Positions 44,761-56,560 of a stretch of DNA of 64,000 bases are shown here, piece by piece. A program made the position numbers and the translations under genes. The stretch spans positions 34,310,419-34,374,418 of the forward strand of contig CM034239.1 in the NCBI GenBank assembly GCA_019916065.1. Reading direction: 5' to 3'. The notes beneath the pieces are model-generated. The model did no database searches. It was given only the letters and a program-made list of their open reading frames with translations, and was not told where the DNA came from. Position 1 is the first letter of the stretch, and every line of letters starts with the position of its first letter. Origin of the DNA: Vitellaria paradoxa. Lineage: Eukaryota; Streptophyta; Magnoliopsida; Ericales; Sapotaceae.

Positions 44761-47700
44761 ATTTTGCATAAACAGTTTGATTACAGTTTGGAAAATTAGA
44801 AAATTGAATGATTCAATTTGACTCGTCATTTAAGAGCTCAATTAACTAACTATTGAATATAATTTATTACATAATATTTTAAATATATAAAATTTTTATT
44901 ACTCATTTTGCTAAATCAGATTATATGAAGTCATATCAATGGTAGTTTTTAAAGTGTTATTTATAGTTTTATCTATCTTTTTATTCCACTGTACTATGGA
45001 ACTAATACTAACAATTTTAGTGTAGCCCTAACAGTAATTCAGTTAATGCTTGTGTTCATACAAGTATTATTTAGATTAAAAAAAATTATCAACTATTTAG
45101 CATAAAATTAGTAAACTAAATTAAAACAAAGAGAAATTTGTAATTCAGTTAAGTCCGATTTCTTCCATTGAATAACTTGAAGATAGTTTAAAAAATTCTC
45201 AAATCATTGACTTACACTTTGGTTTAAGCTAGTTTCGACACAAAATCGAACCAAATAGCAGAACCATGTACGACATTTGAAAACTATACTGAAAAAATGC
45301 CATTAATTGAAATATTGCTGCTAAATGTGCATTTCATTTTTAACTGCCACTAAAATGAAGTTTTCTTGTAGTATGAAATGAATCATTAATTTCTGAAGAA
45401 ATGTATGAAGCAGTGAGGTAACTCTTATACCCCTGGTTGGCTTTGAATATATAGCCTTTAGTTGACTAGTAAGCCCCTTGGCTCTCCCAAACATAATTGT
45501 GGAAGATGATTCTCCAATGGCCAAACCATCCAATCCCCACAGCAGCGAAATAGGAAACAAAATTGTAGATTAAATTTTGTGCCCCATTACGCAATCAGAT
45601 TTCTATGTACACCGGAAGTTAACAAGATTTTATCATGCAGAAGACATTCAAAATACAAATTGGTGGCAAGCACATAATATCAAATGGAAGGCTTTTCATT
45701 TCATAAACGTCAAAGGTTCATCATGTTAGACCAGTAATTCATAATTAATTAATCTGAATCGGAAACAGCTAGTATATGCAGTAACCAATATTTAAACAAG
45801 AAAAAAAAAAAAAAAAAGACAATAAGACAAGAAATAAGTACAATTGAGAGCATTGTCCAATCCCTTTTCCTTAAACAATGAATCACCTTGCGCGCTAAAA
45901 AAAAAAAAAAAAAAAGAATTCTCTCTCTCTTCTCTCTCTCATAAGAGGGATGGTTACGGTAGGCATGACGATAGGGCGAGCATCGAGCCTTCCCCAATCT
46001 TGCCGTGGTAGGAAATTTTGCTCCCCTATCTCTTTTGAGACGGGTATTTTGTGAGCGGCCCGCTCCACCCCTATTAAAATTGATAATATTGTATTACTTT
46101 ATTTTTAAAAATAAGATAACAAACATAATACATATAAACTATTACAATAAAAGAAATAAAAAATAAAAATACTTGTTTATAAATTTTAAAATAGTAAAAA
46201 TAGATATTCTAATAATGAATGTGGCATTTGGTTTAATTTTTATTTTCTATTTTTATTTTATGTGTTTTATATTTTAAAAATTTTAAAATAAGAAAAATAA
46301 AAAATATTCTATTTTCTTTATTTAGAGATTTTTCTTATTTTTGAATTAAAAATGCTTAAAATAATTTTTTATTATTTTTTATTTCATGTGTAAACTCATT
46401 TTCTATTTTTTAAAATAAAATTTGAAATACAAGTGATCAAATACGTTTTGAGCTGTTTTTATTATTTTCAGAAGCGTAAAATGAAAATTAAGTTCAAAAT
46501 AGAAAATATAAAATAATTAAGTTTAAATCAGAAAATAGAAAATAAGAGCAGAGAACAAAAAATATAAAAACAAATTAAATGACACCAAAATTTTTAACTT
46601 CTCAACCTATAAAAGGAGATTAATAAATATTTTTATGTAATTTTAATCCTCAAGTTAGAGTTGGTTGGAGGAATTTTATTCTAAACCCGTTCGTTTCCCA
46701 AACTGTATTAGGTTTTTAGTTTTTTCTTTCACCTTTCACTCATATAGGAGTACAACCAGATTAGATCTCTTACTCTAGTCGCTCCGTTATCATCCGTTCA
46801 CCTGGTATTTTGGAAGATCTTGCGCAAGACCACACAGGCCATTCCGTAAGCAACGCATCGAGACAATACTCTAATTAGCCAGTTCTTCATTTCCTCACAA
46901 GACATCTTCTTGCTTCACGTACGTACTCTTGGCGACTTGGCATTGTCTTTAAGCTGTATTATTAGACAAGTGTCCGGACGCGGTGTTTCATGAACAGATT
47001 GCGCGGTCTTGAGCAAGATCTTAATTTCCTTTGTGACCACCACATACATACAAGTTATAGAGTTTCACAGTCAGTCTCCTCCATTACTTCATTTTTGAGC
47101 TTCAACCTCTTCATGATATCCTGCAAGAATCACTGATAACCTTCAGTGTGAAACAAACTAAACCAAAGAAAATGAGAGTGAAAATGAAAAAGAAGCTTGA
47201 AGTACATAAAGAATGAAATTAATAAGTAAAGTAAAGAAAAAAGGAAGGAGAGAAAGAAACAGCATGAGTTCTCTATAATTCCATTGAAGACAATTAAGAG
47301 AATTAGGCTAGCCAGCTATTGACTCTTTTATATGAGAAGCTTAGAAACAACTCTGGACTAGACCAAAAGGTGTCCAACCCTGGTTTGGTTAAAAGCCAAA
47401 GACCATTCCATCCCATTTGAACCAACATATTTATTAATGGGATAACCACTTTTTTACTGCTAGAGTTACAAAGACCACCACGGCCATCCATCTTTGCTTT
47501 ATGATAAAAACGAGTTTTTTTTGCTACTTTACAAAATTTTTGTTTAACAATCTAGCTATCTCGTAAGAGTCTCTGAATTTTGTTATAATATATATTTTTA
47601 ATGTGGAGAGAGGATATAGAAAAAGAGTAAAATAGAGCCAAAAAAAAAAAAAGAAAGAAAAAATGATAGAGCTGGAGTCCTTAAAAAAACTAAGGCTGCA

Positions 47701-48110
47701 TTGGAAAGTTAGTCAGCTTCTCCGCTTCTAACCACTCAACTTTTTGACTATTTTGAAAATTATCAAATTTATCTTCTTAAATTTTAAATTTTTTTAAATT
47801 ATGAAGGAAAAAATGTTAAATTAACAAAAGTTAAAAAATTAGATTTTTTTTCTTACTAAACACAAAAAAAAAAAAAAGTAACTTTTTAGTTAATAGTTAG
47901 TAACCAATTATCAAAAAAATTAATTTTTTTTTTCCAAACACAGCCTAAACTTAGAGTGAAAATTTTATTTTACAGAACTTGAAAGAAGCTGATGTAGCTT
48001 TGTTATTTTTGTTTTTTATACTCTAAAATAGGGTACAATATCAGTTTAGGGTGATGAGTGTTGATGCCTAATTGCACGCCAATCTAACTGTCACCATAAG
48101 GGTGTTTTAG
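44760..48110. other. AT-rich intergenic DNA
   Basis: It contains homopolymer and TCTC runs (45796-45816, 45898-45940) and a T/A-only-like stretch (46080-46600). A weak open frame at 45321-45560 (minus) has no domain. No gene can be supported. Confidence 0.5.
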
Positions 48111-48410
48111 TCAAATAAAAATAATAGTAATAATAGCAATACTAAAAGTTAACATATGAGGCAACGGTGATTGCAATGAGTTAATGTACAACCACAAATT
48201 GAAGTTTCTTCTTTTGTATGAACTTTGAAGCAGAGAGGACAAGTTTAGGTAATGTAGCTGGCATTTATCCTCAAATGGCATGTACTTGAGCTGCTTACAG
48301 TGTGTCCATGAAAGGATATCATTTTGGACATAGCCTGTGCGGGTTCCGATACCATCAAAGATTAGCTCCTTTCCATCTTCACGAATATGGCAGCGCACAG
48401 TAAAAGCCAA
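48111..48410 (-). CDS. unrecognised open frame, possible gene fragment
   Basis: A 100-codon minus-strand frame opens without an ATG (TTG at 48410). It reads VRCHIREDGKELIFDGIGTR and SWTHCKQLKYMPFEDKCQLH, then runs into AT-rich coding of low quality. The first 65 residues look protein-like, and the style weakly recalls the C-terminal part of some plant disease-resistance (TIR-NBS-LRR) proteins, but I cannot support that. It could be an exon fragment next to the Mutator-like element's left end. Confidence 0.2.
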   Translation of the reverse strand: MAFTVRCHIREDGKELIFDGIGTRTGYVQNDILSWTHCKQLKYMPFEDKCQLHYLNLSSLLQSSYKRRNFNLWLYINSLQSPLPHMLTFSIAIITIIFI

Positions 48411-48887
48411 AACAGTAGCAAAAGGTCCCTTATTTAGTAAACTTGATTAGCTATAACGAAAAATTATATCCAAGTCATACTTTGTAATCTTTTAAAGTTA
48501 TTAGTCATATAAAAAAAAAAGTATTGCTTTTAAGTCACATTAATGTGAAAAGTTTTGTATTTAAGTCACACTTTTGAGTGGGTCCCATGAGTTTGTTTTA
48601 AATATAATTTATAATATGACTTAAATACCCTTTCTTCTATAATTAATTGAGATGAAGTTGCCGAGAATTATGGAACCGAGAATCACGTTTTTCGTTTTTG
48701 TTTCATTCCTTATAAATCGCGTGAACAAGCATATAGTGAGATAAAAGTCTGTTAAAGGATTATATGCGAAGGAATAGATACAGATTACACGAGTTTGTGC
48801 AGTGAGATTAACGTCGGTCGAAGGAATACGTACGGATTTGGATTACGCATTTGGGTGAGTTTGTACTGTGAACGACTTCGGTCAGTC

Positions 48888-51476
48888 ATGTCTTCGAATT
48901 TGATGCTGCTATGTAAGTTTGGTACAGAGACTTTTGTAGTCAATTTGAACTGTGAAATGTTATTTTCAGATTTTGCGTTAAAGGTGTGTGAGAATTGGTC
49001 GAGTTTGAATTTGGAAAATGTGTCATTTAGTTACTCAATCCATGAACATTCTTCATGTTTTCTGAGAAACGATGTTGATTTTCAAAATATGATGATGTTG
49101 GCTCGCATGGTTGGTTTGTGTTATATATCGATTGATGTTTTTTTCGGCGGTTTGAACACAGTACCGATCCAAAACAGTACTGGTACTGTTTCCAGCAGTT
49201 CCGGTACTGTTTCTAATAGTGTGCCAATTGGTGATGCTGGTACTGGTCTAGATTCGTATGATGATTACCGTGATGTTGATGTGTATCGTAGTTCAATTTC
49301 AAGCCGTAAGGATAAACCATTGTTGTGTTCTAATTGGTCGTCATTAATATTGAGAGTGGGACAGGAATTCGTAGGAGGTGTTGATGAGTTTCGTGATGCA
49401 ATTTGTCGATATGCTACAGAGGTTGGTTTTGAATTTTTGTATGAGAGGAATAACAAGGATAGCGTCGAAGTTATTTGTGCAAAAAAGTTCGCTGAAGGGT
49501 GTCCGTGGTCAATTGTTGCATCGTTATCAAAAGTTAATCGTAATTTTTACATAAGGAAATTCAACAATGTTCACAGTTGTGGTCTGACAATTATTAGGGA
49601 TAGATCTAAGAGGATGAGCAGGAAATCTTTGGGTAAGTTGATTGTTGATCAGGTAGCATTAAAACCTTCAATGTCGTCGGTCGACGTTATTATATTTTTT
49701 AAAAACAACTATGGCATGGAAATTAGCTATGATAAGGCTTGGAGTGCTTTAGAAAAAGCTAAAGACATGATTTATGGTGAGTATGCTGATTCGTTTAATC
49801 ACTTAAGTTGTTATGTGAAGGCTGTAATGGATCTTAACCCAGGCAGTCATATTGTGTTAGATGTGGATGACGGTATAAACCGGTTTAGACGGTTGTTTGT
49901 ATCATTTGGGGCTAGTATACGTGGATTCAAATATTGCAGGCCTATCATTTTTATTGATGGTACTTTCTTGAAGTCACGTTTCAAGGGTATCCTGATGGCA
50001 GCTACTGGCAAGGATGCGAATAATGGTATGTTAATGTTCATAATATTGTGCGGTACTGTTTTTATGCAGTACTGTTTTATTATGTGGTACTGTTTTTAGT
50101 AAGATGTAGTATCGTATAAACACAGTACCAAATGCATCTAGTCATACAAAGAATGGTACTGTTTTTATGTGGTACTGTTTGTATGCGGTACTGTTTTTGT
50201 GCGGTACTGTTTTTGTGCGATACTATTTTTATGTGGTACTGTCTTATTATGTGGTACTGTTTTTAGTAAGATGTAGTATCGTATAAACACAATACCAAAT
50301 GTATCTAGCAATACAAAGAATGGTACTATTTTTGTGCGGTACTATTTTTATGTGGTACTGTTTTATGCGGTACTGTTTTATTATACGGTACTGTTTTTAA
50401 TTCGGTACTATTTTTATGTTCATATGCAGGGTTATTCCCATTGGCATTTGCTGTTGTTGATTCAGAGAATTTCGATAATTGGTCTTGGTTCCTAGGTCAT
50501 TTGCGTGAGATATTGAACCCCTCTGAAGATTTTACAATTATTTCCGATAGAAATCCTGGATTGATGGAATCTTTGCCAATTAAGTTTCCTACATGTCATC
50601 ACTTTTTCTGTCTACAGCATTTGAAGAACAATTTAAGAGATAAATTTAGTCGTGGTAACAGATCTAATGGATTCCGTGAATACATTGTGAACTTGTTTTG
50701 TCAGTGTGCTATGCTCCCACAGTTGCAGCATTTAAAGAGAAGTTAGATGTTTTGAAGAGGGAAGGGGGTGCAATTGTGGATAACTTTTTGAGTGGATTGC
50801 CTGTGCAAAATTGGACTAATGCGTATTCTTGTAGTAGAAGGTATGGTGAGATGTCTTCAAATGCCATTGAATCTTTTAACTCATGAATTCTTGATGCAAG
50901 AAATATGCCAGTGGCACATTTGGTGGACAAGATAAGGGTTAAATTAATGGAATGGTTTGCCATAAGAAAGCTCGATGCTACAAAGTGGAATGGTGTTCTA
51001 TGTCCAAGAATGGAAGAGAAGTTTAATGCACTTGTTGATGCTGGTAGAACACGGACCATCAAGATGTGTTCAGATAGTATTTATAAAGTATTTTCTAATC
51101 CTTCAACAACTGTTGATTTGGTGAATTGTACATGTTTTGTTATGGTTGGCAAATTTCTGGTTTTCCATGCTCTCATGCATTTGCTGTTATTGGGAGGATT
51201 AACAGACCTTTGAGTGAGTTTGTTGATGAGTACTTTCATGTTGATAATTACAAATTGGCATATGAAGGTGTGATTGTTCCAATACCAACAGATATAATCC
51301 AAGAGTTTGCAGACTGTAATAGTTCAATATTACCTCCAATAACACGGAGACCAGCTAGAAGGCCGAAGAAGCGTAGGATTAGATTAACTGGTGAGCTTGT
51401 ACGAAGAATTCGTTGTGGTCATTGTGGTCGCATGGGCTCTCATAATAAGAAGACTTGCAAAGAGCCGTTGAGTTGA
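48888..51476 (+). pseudogene. MuDR/VANA-type transposase, two exons, three lesions
   Basis: Exon 1 48888-50025, intron 50026-50429 (GTATGT...TGCAG), exon 2 50430-51476. The first in-frame ATG (MSSNLMLLCKFG) opens an N-terminal domain usual for plant MULE transposases. About 49350-49580 holds the MuDR DNA-binding domain (FRDAICRYATEVGFEFLYER, GCPWSIVASLS, VHSCG). The MULE catalytic domain shows FIDGTFLKSRFKG (first Asp, about 49955) and FTIISDRNPGL (second Asp, about 50535), followed by SSNAIESFNS. The C-terminus has a SWIM finger (CTC...WQISGFPCSHAFAVI) and a zinc knuckle CGHCGRMGSHNKKTC. Lesions: one-base losses near 50709 and 51139, and a TGA at 50884-50886 where Trp is usual. The protein would cut and paste the element; this copy is inactive. 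Confidence 0.92.
50041..50425. repeat. GGTACTGTTTTT repeats filling the transposase intron
   Basis: About a dozen exact GGTACTG words plus variants (GGTACTA, CAGTACTG). They sit in units such as TGTGGTACTGTTTTTAG and in a roughly 100-150 bp higher repeat (AAGATGTAGTATCGTATAAA at about 50101 and 50269). The splice sites remain intact at both edges. Confidence 0.9.
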
Positions 51477-51648
51477 ATTGTTTTTTTTTTCTCCCAAAAT
51501 TATGCTGTGAAGAAGTCTGTTATTGTTTGTTTGTTATGGTACTATTTTTGAATTAATAATGAGAATGAGTATATTTCAATCCATTTTGTGATAGTTATTT
51601 ATTCAGCGATATTCGTTTTAATGTTGGTATTGAGAATGACAGCGGTGT

Positions 51649-51670
51649 AAAACAGTACCGGTACTGTTTT
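51649..51670. repeat. perfect palindrome of two head-to-head CAGTACC words
   Basis: 22 bp centred on AACAGTACCGGTACTGTT in the spacer between the two genes. A second head-to-head pair of 18 bp lies at 51840-51857, and related pairs without perfect symmetry at about 49172 and 52545. Confidence 0.9.
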
Positions 51671-52899
51671 TATTAATACTGGTACTGTTTGTAATAGTGT
51701 TTCAATTTTAGATTTGCAGACAGTACCGTTGTCATTCTTATATTTTAAAGGACATAAAAATTTGTTGGTGACAATAGTTGTAAGTGTTTTCACAAGTAAA
51801 CTTCATTTGCAATACGTTGGTATTGAGATACTTCATACAAACAGTACCGGTACTGTTAATATTAATACCGGTACTGTTTCCAATAGAGTATCAGTCATCA
51901 CTATTTGTAGCACTATCAACATAACAAGAATCAACATCCCAAGAATTATTATACAAATCGCAAAAACCATGACTATTTATGTTAGCACAAATAGTACCAT
52001 TAACTGAACATTGACTATTTGTATTAGCATAAACTGTATCATTCAATTTACAGGAAAAAAATATTGAATATACAAGTATGTTGTTAAAAAGAAACAGAAT
52101 GTGCACTAATACTGTTTTAATTACAATCACAATGTTTGTACATCACTAATGGACAGAAATTGTGATAGCATCTTTGCTCTGTAAGCTTGTACAGCTTCTT
52201 CTGAAAGCATCGGCTCAAGTGGCTCGTCATTTGATATGCATTGCATTACGTAGTACACCATTGGCCCACAGTCAACACTGCACACAAGATGTTATAGATT
52301 GTAAGAATTTAGTTATAGGTGTTCAACAATTTGCATGAATAAAAAAGGGTGTGGCTTACGTTGTAGATCCTTATTGTGGGCAATTTGCTGCAGAAACAAT
52401 TGGGTATTCGAATTCCATGCTGGTATGTTAAATGTTTTTTGTTATTGGATCATTGAGGTATTGGTCTTTAAGTTTCAATTCCACATACTCTTTCTGATAC
52501 AATATGACAAATTTGGAGACAGTATGAGTTTTAATAAACAGCACCGGTACTGTTGTAAATAGTAGAAAAGAGTACCAATGAAATTATGTATAAAATTTAC
52601 ACACAGAATCTTACCACTTTCCTTGTATCCTCAAGATACAAATCTTTGGAATTTGCTCTACGTGGTTTCATGGAATTATAATGTGTCCATGTCCACGTGT
52701 CTCTATCCAATACCAAAAGGGTCTAATGGTTGGGATCAGCAGGAATTCTCGTTCCACTTGTATTCAAAGGGAATACAAGTAGTCTGTATGTATTAGATAG
52801 TTTCAGCTTTTGATCAATATGAGTGTCTCGAGCTGCATGATGTCTCTCAAATACCACAAATGTCTGCAACAATAAAAAATGCATGTTGTCATATACCAC

Positions 52900-53215
52900 A
52901 TGCTTGCGGTACTGTTTCCCCTAAGATGCATGCTCTCGCAAAAACAGTACCGAATGATTGTAGTATGCCAACAGTAATATGAAAATAAAAAAGAAGTCTC
53001 ATATCCATCGCATGGCTGACAGTACCATACGGATGACAGTACCGCATGTATGCGGTACTGTTTTTATGTATAAGATGAATGCTATTTGAAAAACAGTACC
53101 AAACGATAACAGTATGCAAACAGTACCAGATGAATGTTAGTTGAAAAATAGTACCAAACGATTATAGTATGCAAACAGTACCAGATGAATGCTAGTTGAA
53201 AAACAGTATCAGGGC
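52900..53215. repeat. CAGTACC-word repeats between exons of the Ulp1-type gene
   Basis: At least eight exact words in both orientations, including two near-identical units of about 52 bp (CAAACAGTACCAGATGAATG at about 53118 and 53174). Confidence 0.85.
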
Positions 53216-54009
53216 AACTGCCGCAGTGTCTGCCTTTTATTTTTTGGCAACCTTCTTTTTACCACTGTATGTGAACTCAGGATCTCTTTTCTTTTGGCGT
53301 GTTTTGTCCTTGAGCCTCTTGTACATTGAAGGTGGTTTGTTTGCAGCTGGAGTTTGTTTTTCATTGGTATCCGACTTCTTTGGCCTTCTAGTTGCTGCAT
53401 GTTTCTGCGTTACCTGGTGGACGCTAGATTCGACAAGTTCAGACCTTAATAATTCAACAACTGTATTCACATTATCAAGTTCTTCCTTTAGGTTTGTGTT
53501 TTGCAGGTTGAGATTTTCATTTTCAACGAACAACTTTGTCAGAATTTCATCTTTTTTTGCTATTTGCTTCTCCAATTCAGCAATTTTATCATCTTTTTCC
53601 TTGACCTGTTGCTCCAACTCTTCTATTTGTTCACGGTTCAAAAATGATAAAATTGAAGCAACTGGATCATTATTTTGCTGAACTGGTACTGTTTCGGCTG
53701 AGGCAGCCTGTCTTGCCTCTTGTTCTGGTTCCTCTTGTTCTGGTGCATCTTGTTCTGGGACTTTTGCTGTTATTTTGTCTGGTAAGGTGCCTTCATCAGA
53801 TTCTGGTACTGTTTCTGGAAGAATTTCAGCTATAGCAGAGGGAACAGTACCAGATTGATCGAGTTCAGGAGTACAAGACGCCTCTTGTTTTCGCTCGCTT
53901 TCGGTTGTTTTGTTCAAATGAACTATATTTGTCTTCAGTTTTTGAAGAATGTCAGAAATTACTAATTCATCATCACTGGTTTTTTCTGACGCAATGATGT
54001 ATTCATCTG

Positions 54010-54034
54010 TTTATGTCCTTTCATCATCATCATT

Positions 54035-54069
<35 letters not shown>

Positions 54070-54150
54070 TATTATCATCATATTGTTGTTGTCCATCCTC
54101 CTCTTCCTCGTCATCCTCCTCATCATCATCATCAAGATCAGGTACAATTA
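54010..54150. repeat. (CAT)n trinucleotide run in an exon
   Basis: An ATC/CAT repeat that on the minus strand encodes the Asp-rich segment of the Ulp1-type protein. The Ser- and Met-rich frames on this run are not separate genes. Confidence 0.9.
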
Positions 54151-54239
54151 CCTGATATTTTGTTCATCAATTATAGAATTCATTAGTATGTCCATGAATA
54201 CATTGTTGAATCTAGAATGATTTTATTTATCAGATGCAA

Positions 54240-54610
54240 ACAGTATCATGAAACACAAAAAGAGGTGACAAATACAAATAATAGCTGACAGTACCACACG
54301 GATGATAGTACCAAATGTATGCGGTACTGTTTTTTTTAAGGATGCATGCTCGTTCAAAAACAGTACCGAATGTATATAGCATTCAAACAGTATCATGAAA
54401 CACAACAAAACAGTACCGCATACATGAAAAAAAAAGAGAGGTCACAAATGCAAAGAATAGCTGACAGTACCACATGTCTGCGGTGCTGTTTTGTTAAGAA
54501 TGCATGCTCTTTGAAACACAGTACCTAATGCACGGATGACAGTACCACATGTATGCGGTACTGTTTTTTGTATAAGATGAATTCTATTGGAAAAATAGTA
54601 CCGAATATTC
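54240..54610. repeat. CAGTACC-word repeats in an intron of the Ulp1-type gene
   Basis: Diverged units of about 120-140 bp with the order GACAGTACCACAY, GCGGTACTGTTTT, AAGNATGCATGCTC and AACAGTACC. They are related to the tandem array at 55680-56560. Confidence 0.85.
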
Positions 54611-55679
54611 TAAGCATGCAAACATGATTTATTTTATCAGAAATAGTACCTGATTTTTATTCAACTTTTTGAGATTTATTTTTTTCAATGCATTGGACAA
54701 TGGCTTGAGATCCTAGACTAGACATCTAGGTGTTGCACTCTTCTGTACTTGTTGGACCAGAGTGGTGTGCTCACAGATCCAGTACTGCATCATTTGCTAG
54801 GGCTGATTAGTTGAATGAAGTTCATAAGACAGTACCAACATATAATATAGAATATGATATGAAAAGGTTACCGGCAACATCATGACACAGCCTGCAACAC
54901 CTTTGTTCCTAGAATCCGAGCACAAACTGTTCTCCAAGAATTCCAGTATATGCGCACTCCAGTTGTATTGGCGGATTTGATCCAAATTTTCAACCAATGT
55001 TGTGTAGTGCCATGACAATGAATGTCCTTTGTTAGGGACAAACAACATTGCCAAACAGAAGAGTGTCAAAAGTCTTGCAACATCTTCTCTGCCAATGCGT
55101 GTTTGCTCTTCAGCAGCCTGCCGCAAAGCATGAGATATGTTCTGTTTCTTAATTCGTCGCAACCCAGAGAATCTACGAGAGACGAATTCAGTGCCTGGCC
55201 TTGCGATTTTTTTGACACTGTCTATCAGTTGTTCACCATCTTCTATTGCAAACATTGTTCGCAACTCTTTCTCTCTGATGCGAAGCTTTATTCCACCTAA
55301 GTTGAAAGCTTTGGACTGTGGGTCAAATGTTTTGATGATTGTTTCCACATCAACATCGCTTTTCCTCGAGTGATCTTTGTTAATTTCACAGTTTAAAATA
55401 GTGAGGATGAGCTTCCAAAATGGAGAATGTTTAAGATATACATGGTGTGCTTTTGTCAAGTTGATGGTTTCAACTTCATTAATGACTGAGATTAGGTTCG
55501 AACGGTACTGGATGTTCACCATGTTTGATTTTGTATGAGCGTGATTGCAATACCTGTAATTCGTAACATTTGTTTTCTGTTAGAGAATGCAAATTCATCT
55601 AGATACAGTACCACTTCTACGATAGTACCGCATGTCTGACAGTACCACATCATTCAGTACTATCTCACAAAATATGCTT

Positions 55680-56560
55680 GCTTCGCAAAAACAGTACCGA
55701 ATGATTATATCATGCAAAAAGCACCATTAAACAAAGAAAAGAATCATACAACAATGAAATGACATACAGTACCGCATGTCCGACAGTACCATAGTCTGCG
55801 GTACTGTATTTTTTATGATGCATGCCCGTTCAAAAACAGTACCGCATGACTCTATAATGCAAACATCATATTTAAACACAAAAATAGCTCACATATCAAA
55901 AGAATGACCGACAGTACCGCATGTCTGACAGTACCATAGTCTGTGGTACTGTTTTTTTTAAGGATGCATGCTCGTTCAAAAACAGTAACGCATGACTCTA
56001 TCATGCAAACATCATATTTAAACACAAAAATGGCTCACATATCAAAAGAATGAGAGATAGTACCGCATGTATGACAATACCATAGTCTGCAGTACTGTTT
56101 TTTTTAAGGATGCATGCTCGTTCAAAAACAGTACCGCATGACTCTATCATGCAAACATCATATTTAAACACAAAAATGGCTCACATATCAAAAGAATGAG
56201 AGACAGTACCGCATGTATGAAAGTATCACATGTCTGCGGTACTGGTTTTTTTAAGGATGCATGCTCGTTCAAAAACAGTACCGCATGACTCTATCATGCA
56301 AACATCATATTTAAACACAAAAATGGCTCACATATCAAAAGAATGAGAGACAGTACCGCATGTATGACAGTACCATAGTCTGCGGTACTGTTTTTTTTAA
56401 GGATGCATGCTCGCATGACTCAATGATGCAAAAAACAGTACCGCATGACTCTATATAATGCAAACTTCACATTTAAACACAAAAATAGTTGCAAATATCA
56501 AAAGAATGACCGACAGTACCGCATGTATGACAGTACCACATGTCTGTTGTATTGTTTCAT
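55680..56560. repeat. 146-bp tandem array built from CAGTACC words
   Basis: The phrase GCATGCYCGTTCAAAAACAG starts at 55820, 55966, 56112 and 56259, and in shortened form at 56405, a regular 146-147 bp step. Each unit holds about four words: two CAGTACC close together, one inverted GGTACTG, and one more CAGTACC. Conservation between units is high compared with the older repeats of the element. The array lies upstream of the Ulp1-type gene and near the element's right end. Confidence 0.92.

Larger units (their letters stand above)
52145..55522 (-). pseudogene. Ulp1-type protease with coiled coil (MULE accessory gene; VANC-like candidate)
   Basis: Likely exons: 55522-54872 (MVNIQYRSNL start), 54785-54651, 54146-53234, 52863-52615, 52419-52360, 52277-52145, mostly with GT-AG edges. 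Exon 1 resembles the N-terminal domain of plant mobile Ulp1 proteins (FDPQSKAFNLGGIKLRIREK; DUF1985/PMD-like, not decidable by eye). Exon 3 has a poly-Asp tract, a Glu/Pro stretch, a coiled coil (53680-53430) and a basic, NLS-like tail. The last exons hold the C48 peptidase core: FPLNTSGTRIPADPNH then LLVLDRDTW (His), HYNSM (Asn where Asp is usual), and VDCGPMVYYVMQCI (Cys). Nonsense codons interrupt exon 2 (LV*DLKPL), exon 3 (near 54018), the residue after the catalytic His, and the CPQ*GS stretch; a one-base shift near 52419-52615 is likely. Such enzymes cleave SUMO-like tags. VANC-type proteins are anti-silencing factors. The role here is inferred. Confidence 0.78.

Noticed and set aside
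45321..45560. 79-codon minus-strand frame
   Set aside because: Reads partly protein-like but has no ATG at the start, no recognisable domain and no neighbouring exons.
47303..47491. 62-codon minus-strand frame
   Set aside because: Short, without domain or supporting context.
53196..53681. 161-codon plus-strand open frame
   Set aside because: Mirror of the coiled-coil exon on the minus strand; Phe/Ser-rich with no domain.
53949..54155. poly-Ser and poly-Met open frames
   Set aside because: Translations of the CAT/ATC trinucleotide run in wrong frames; the real frame gives poly-Asp in the Ulp1-type gene.
55680..56560. regular repeat array resembling CRISPR
   Set aside because: 146-bp units are repeated throughout, with no short unique spacers, and the context is a plant transposon.
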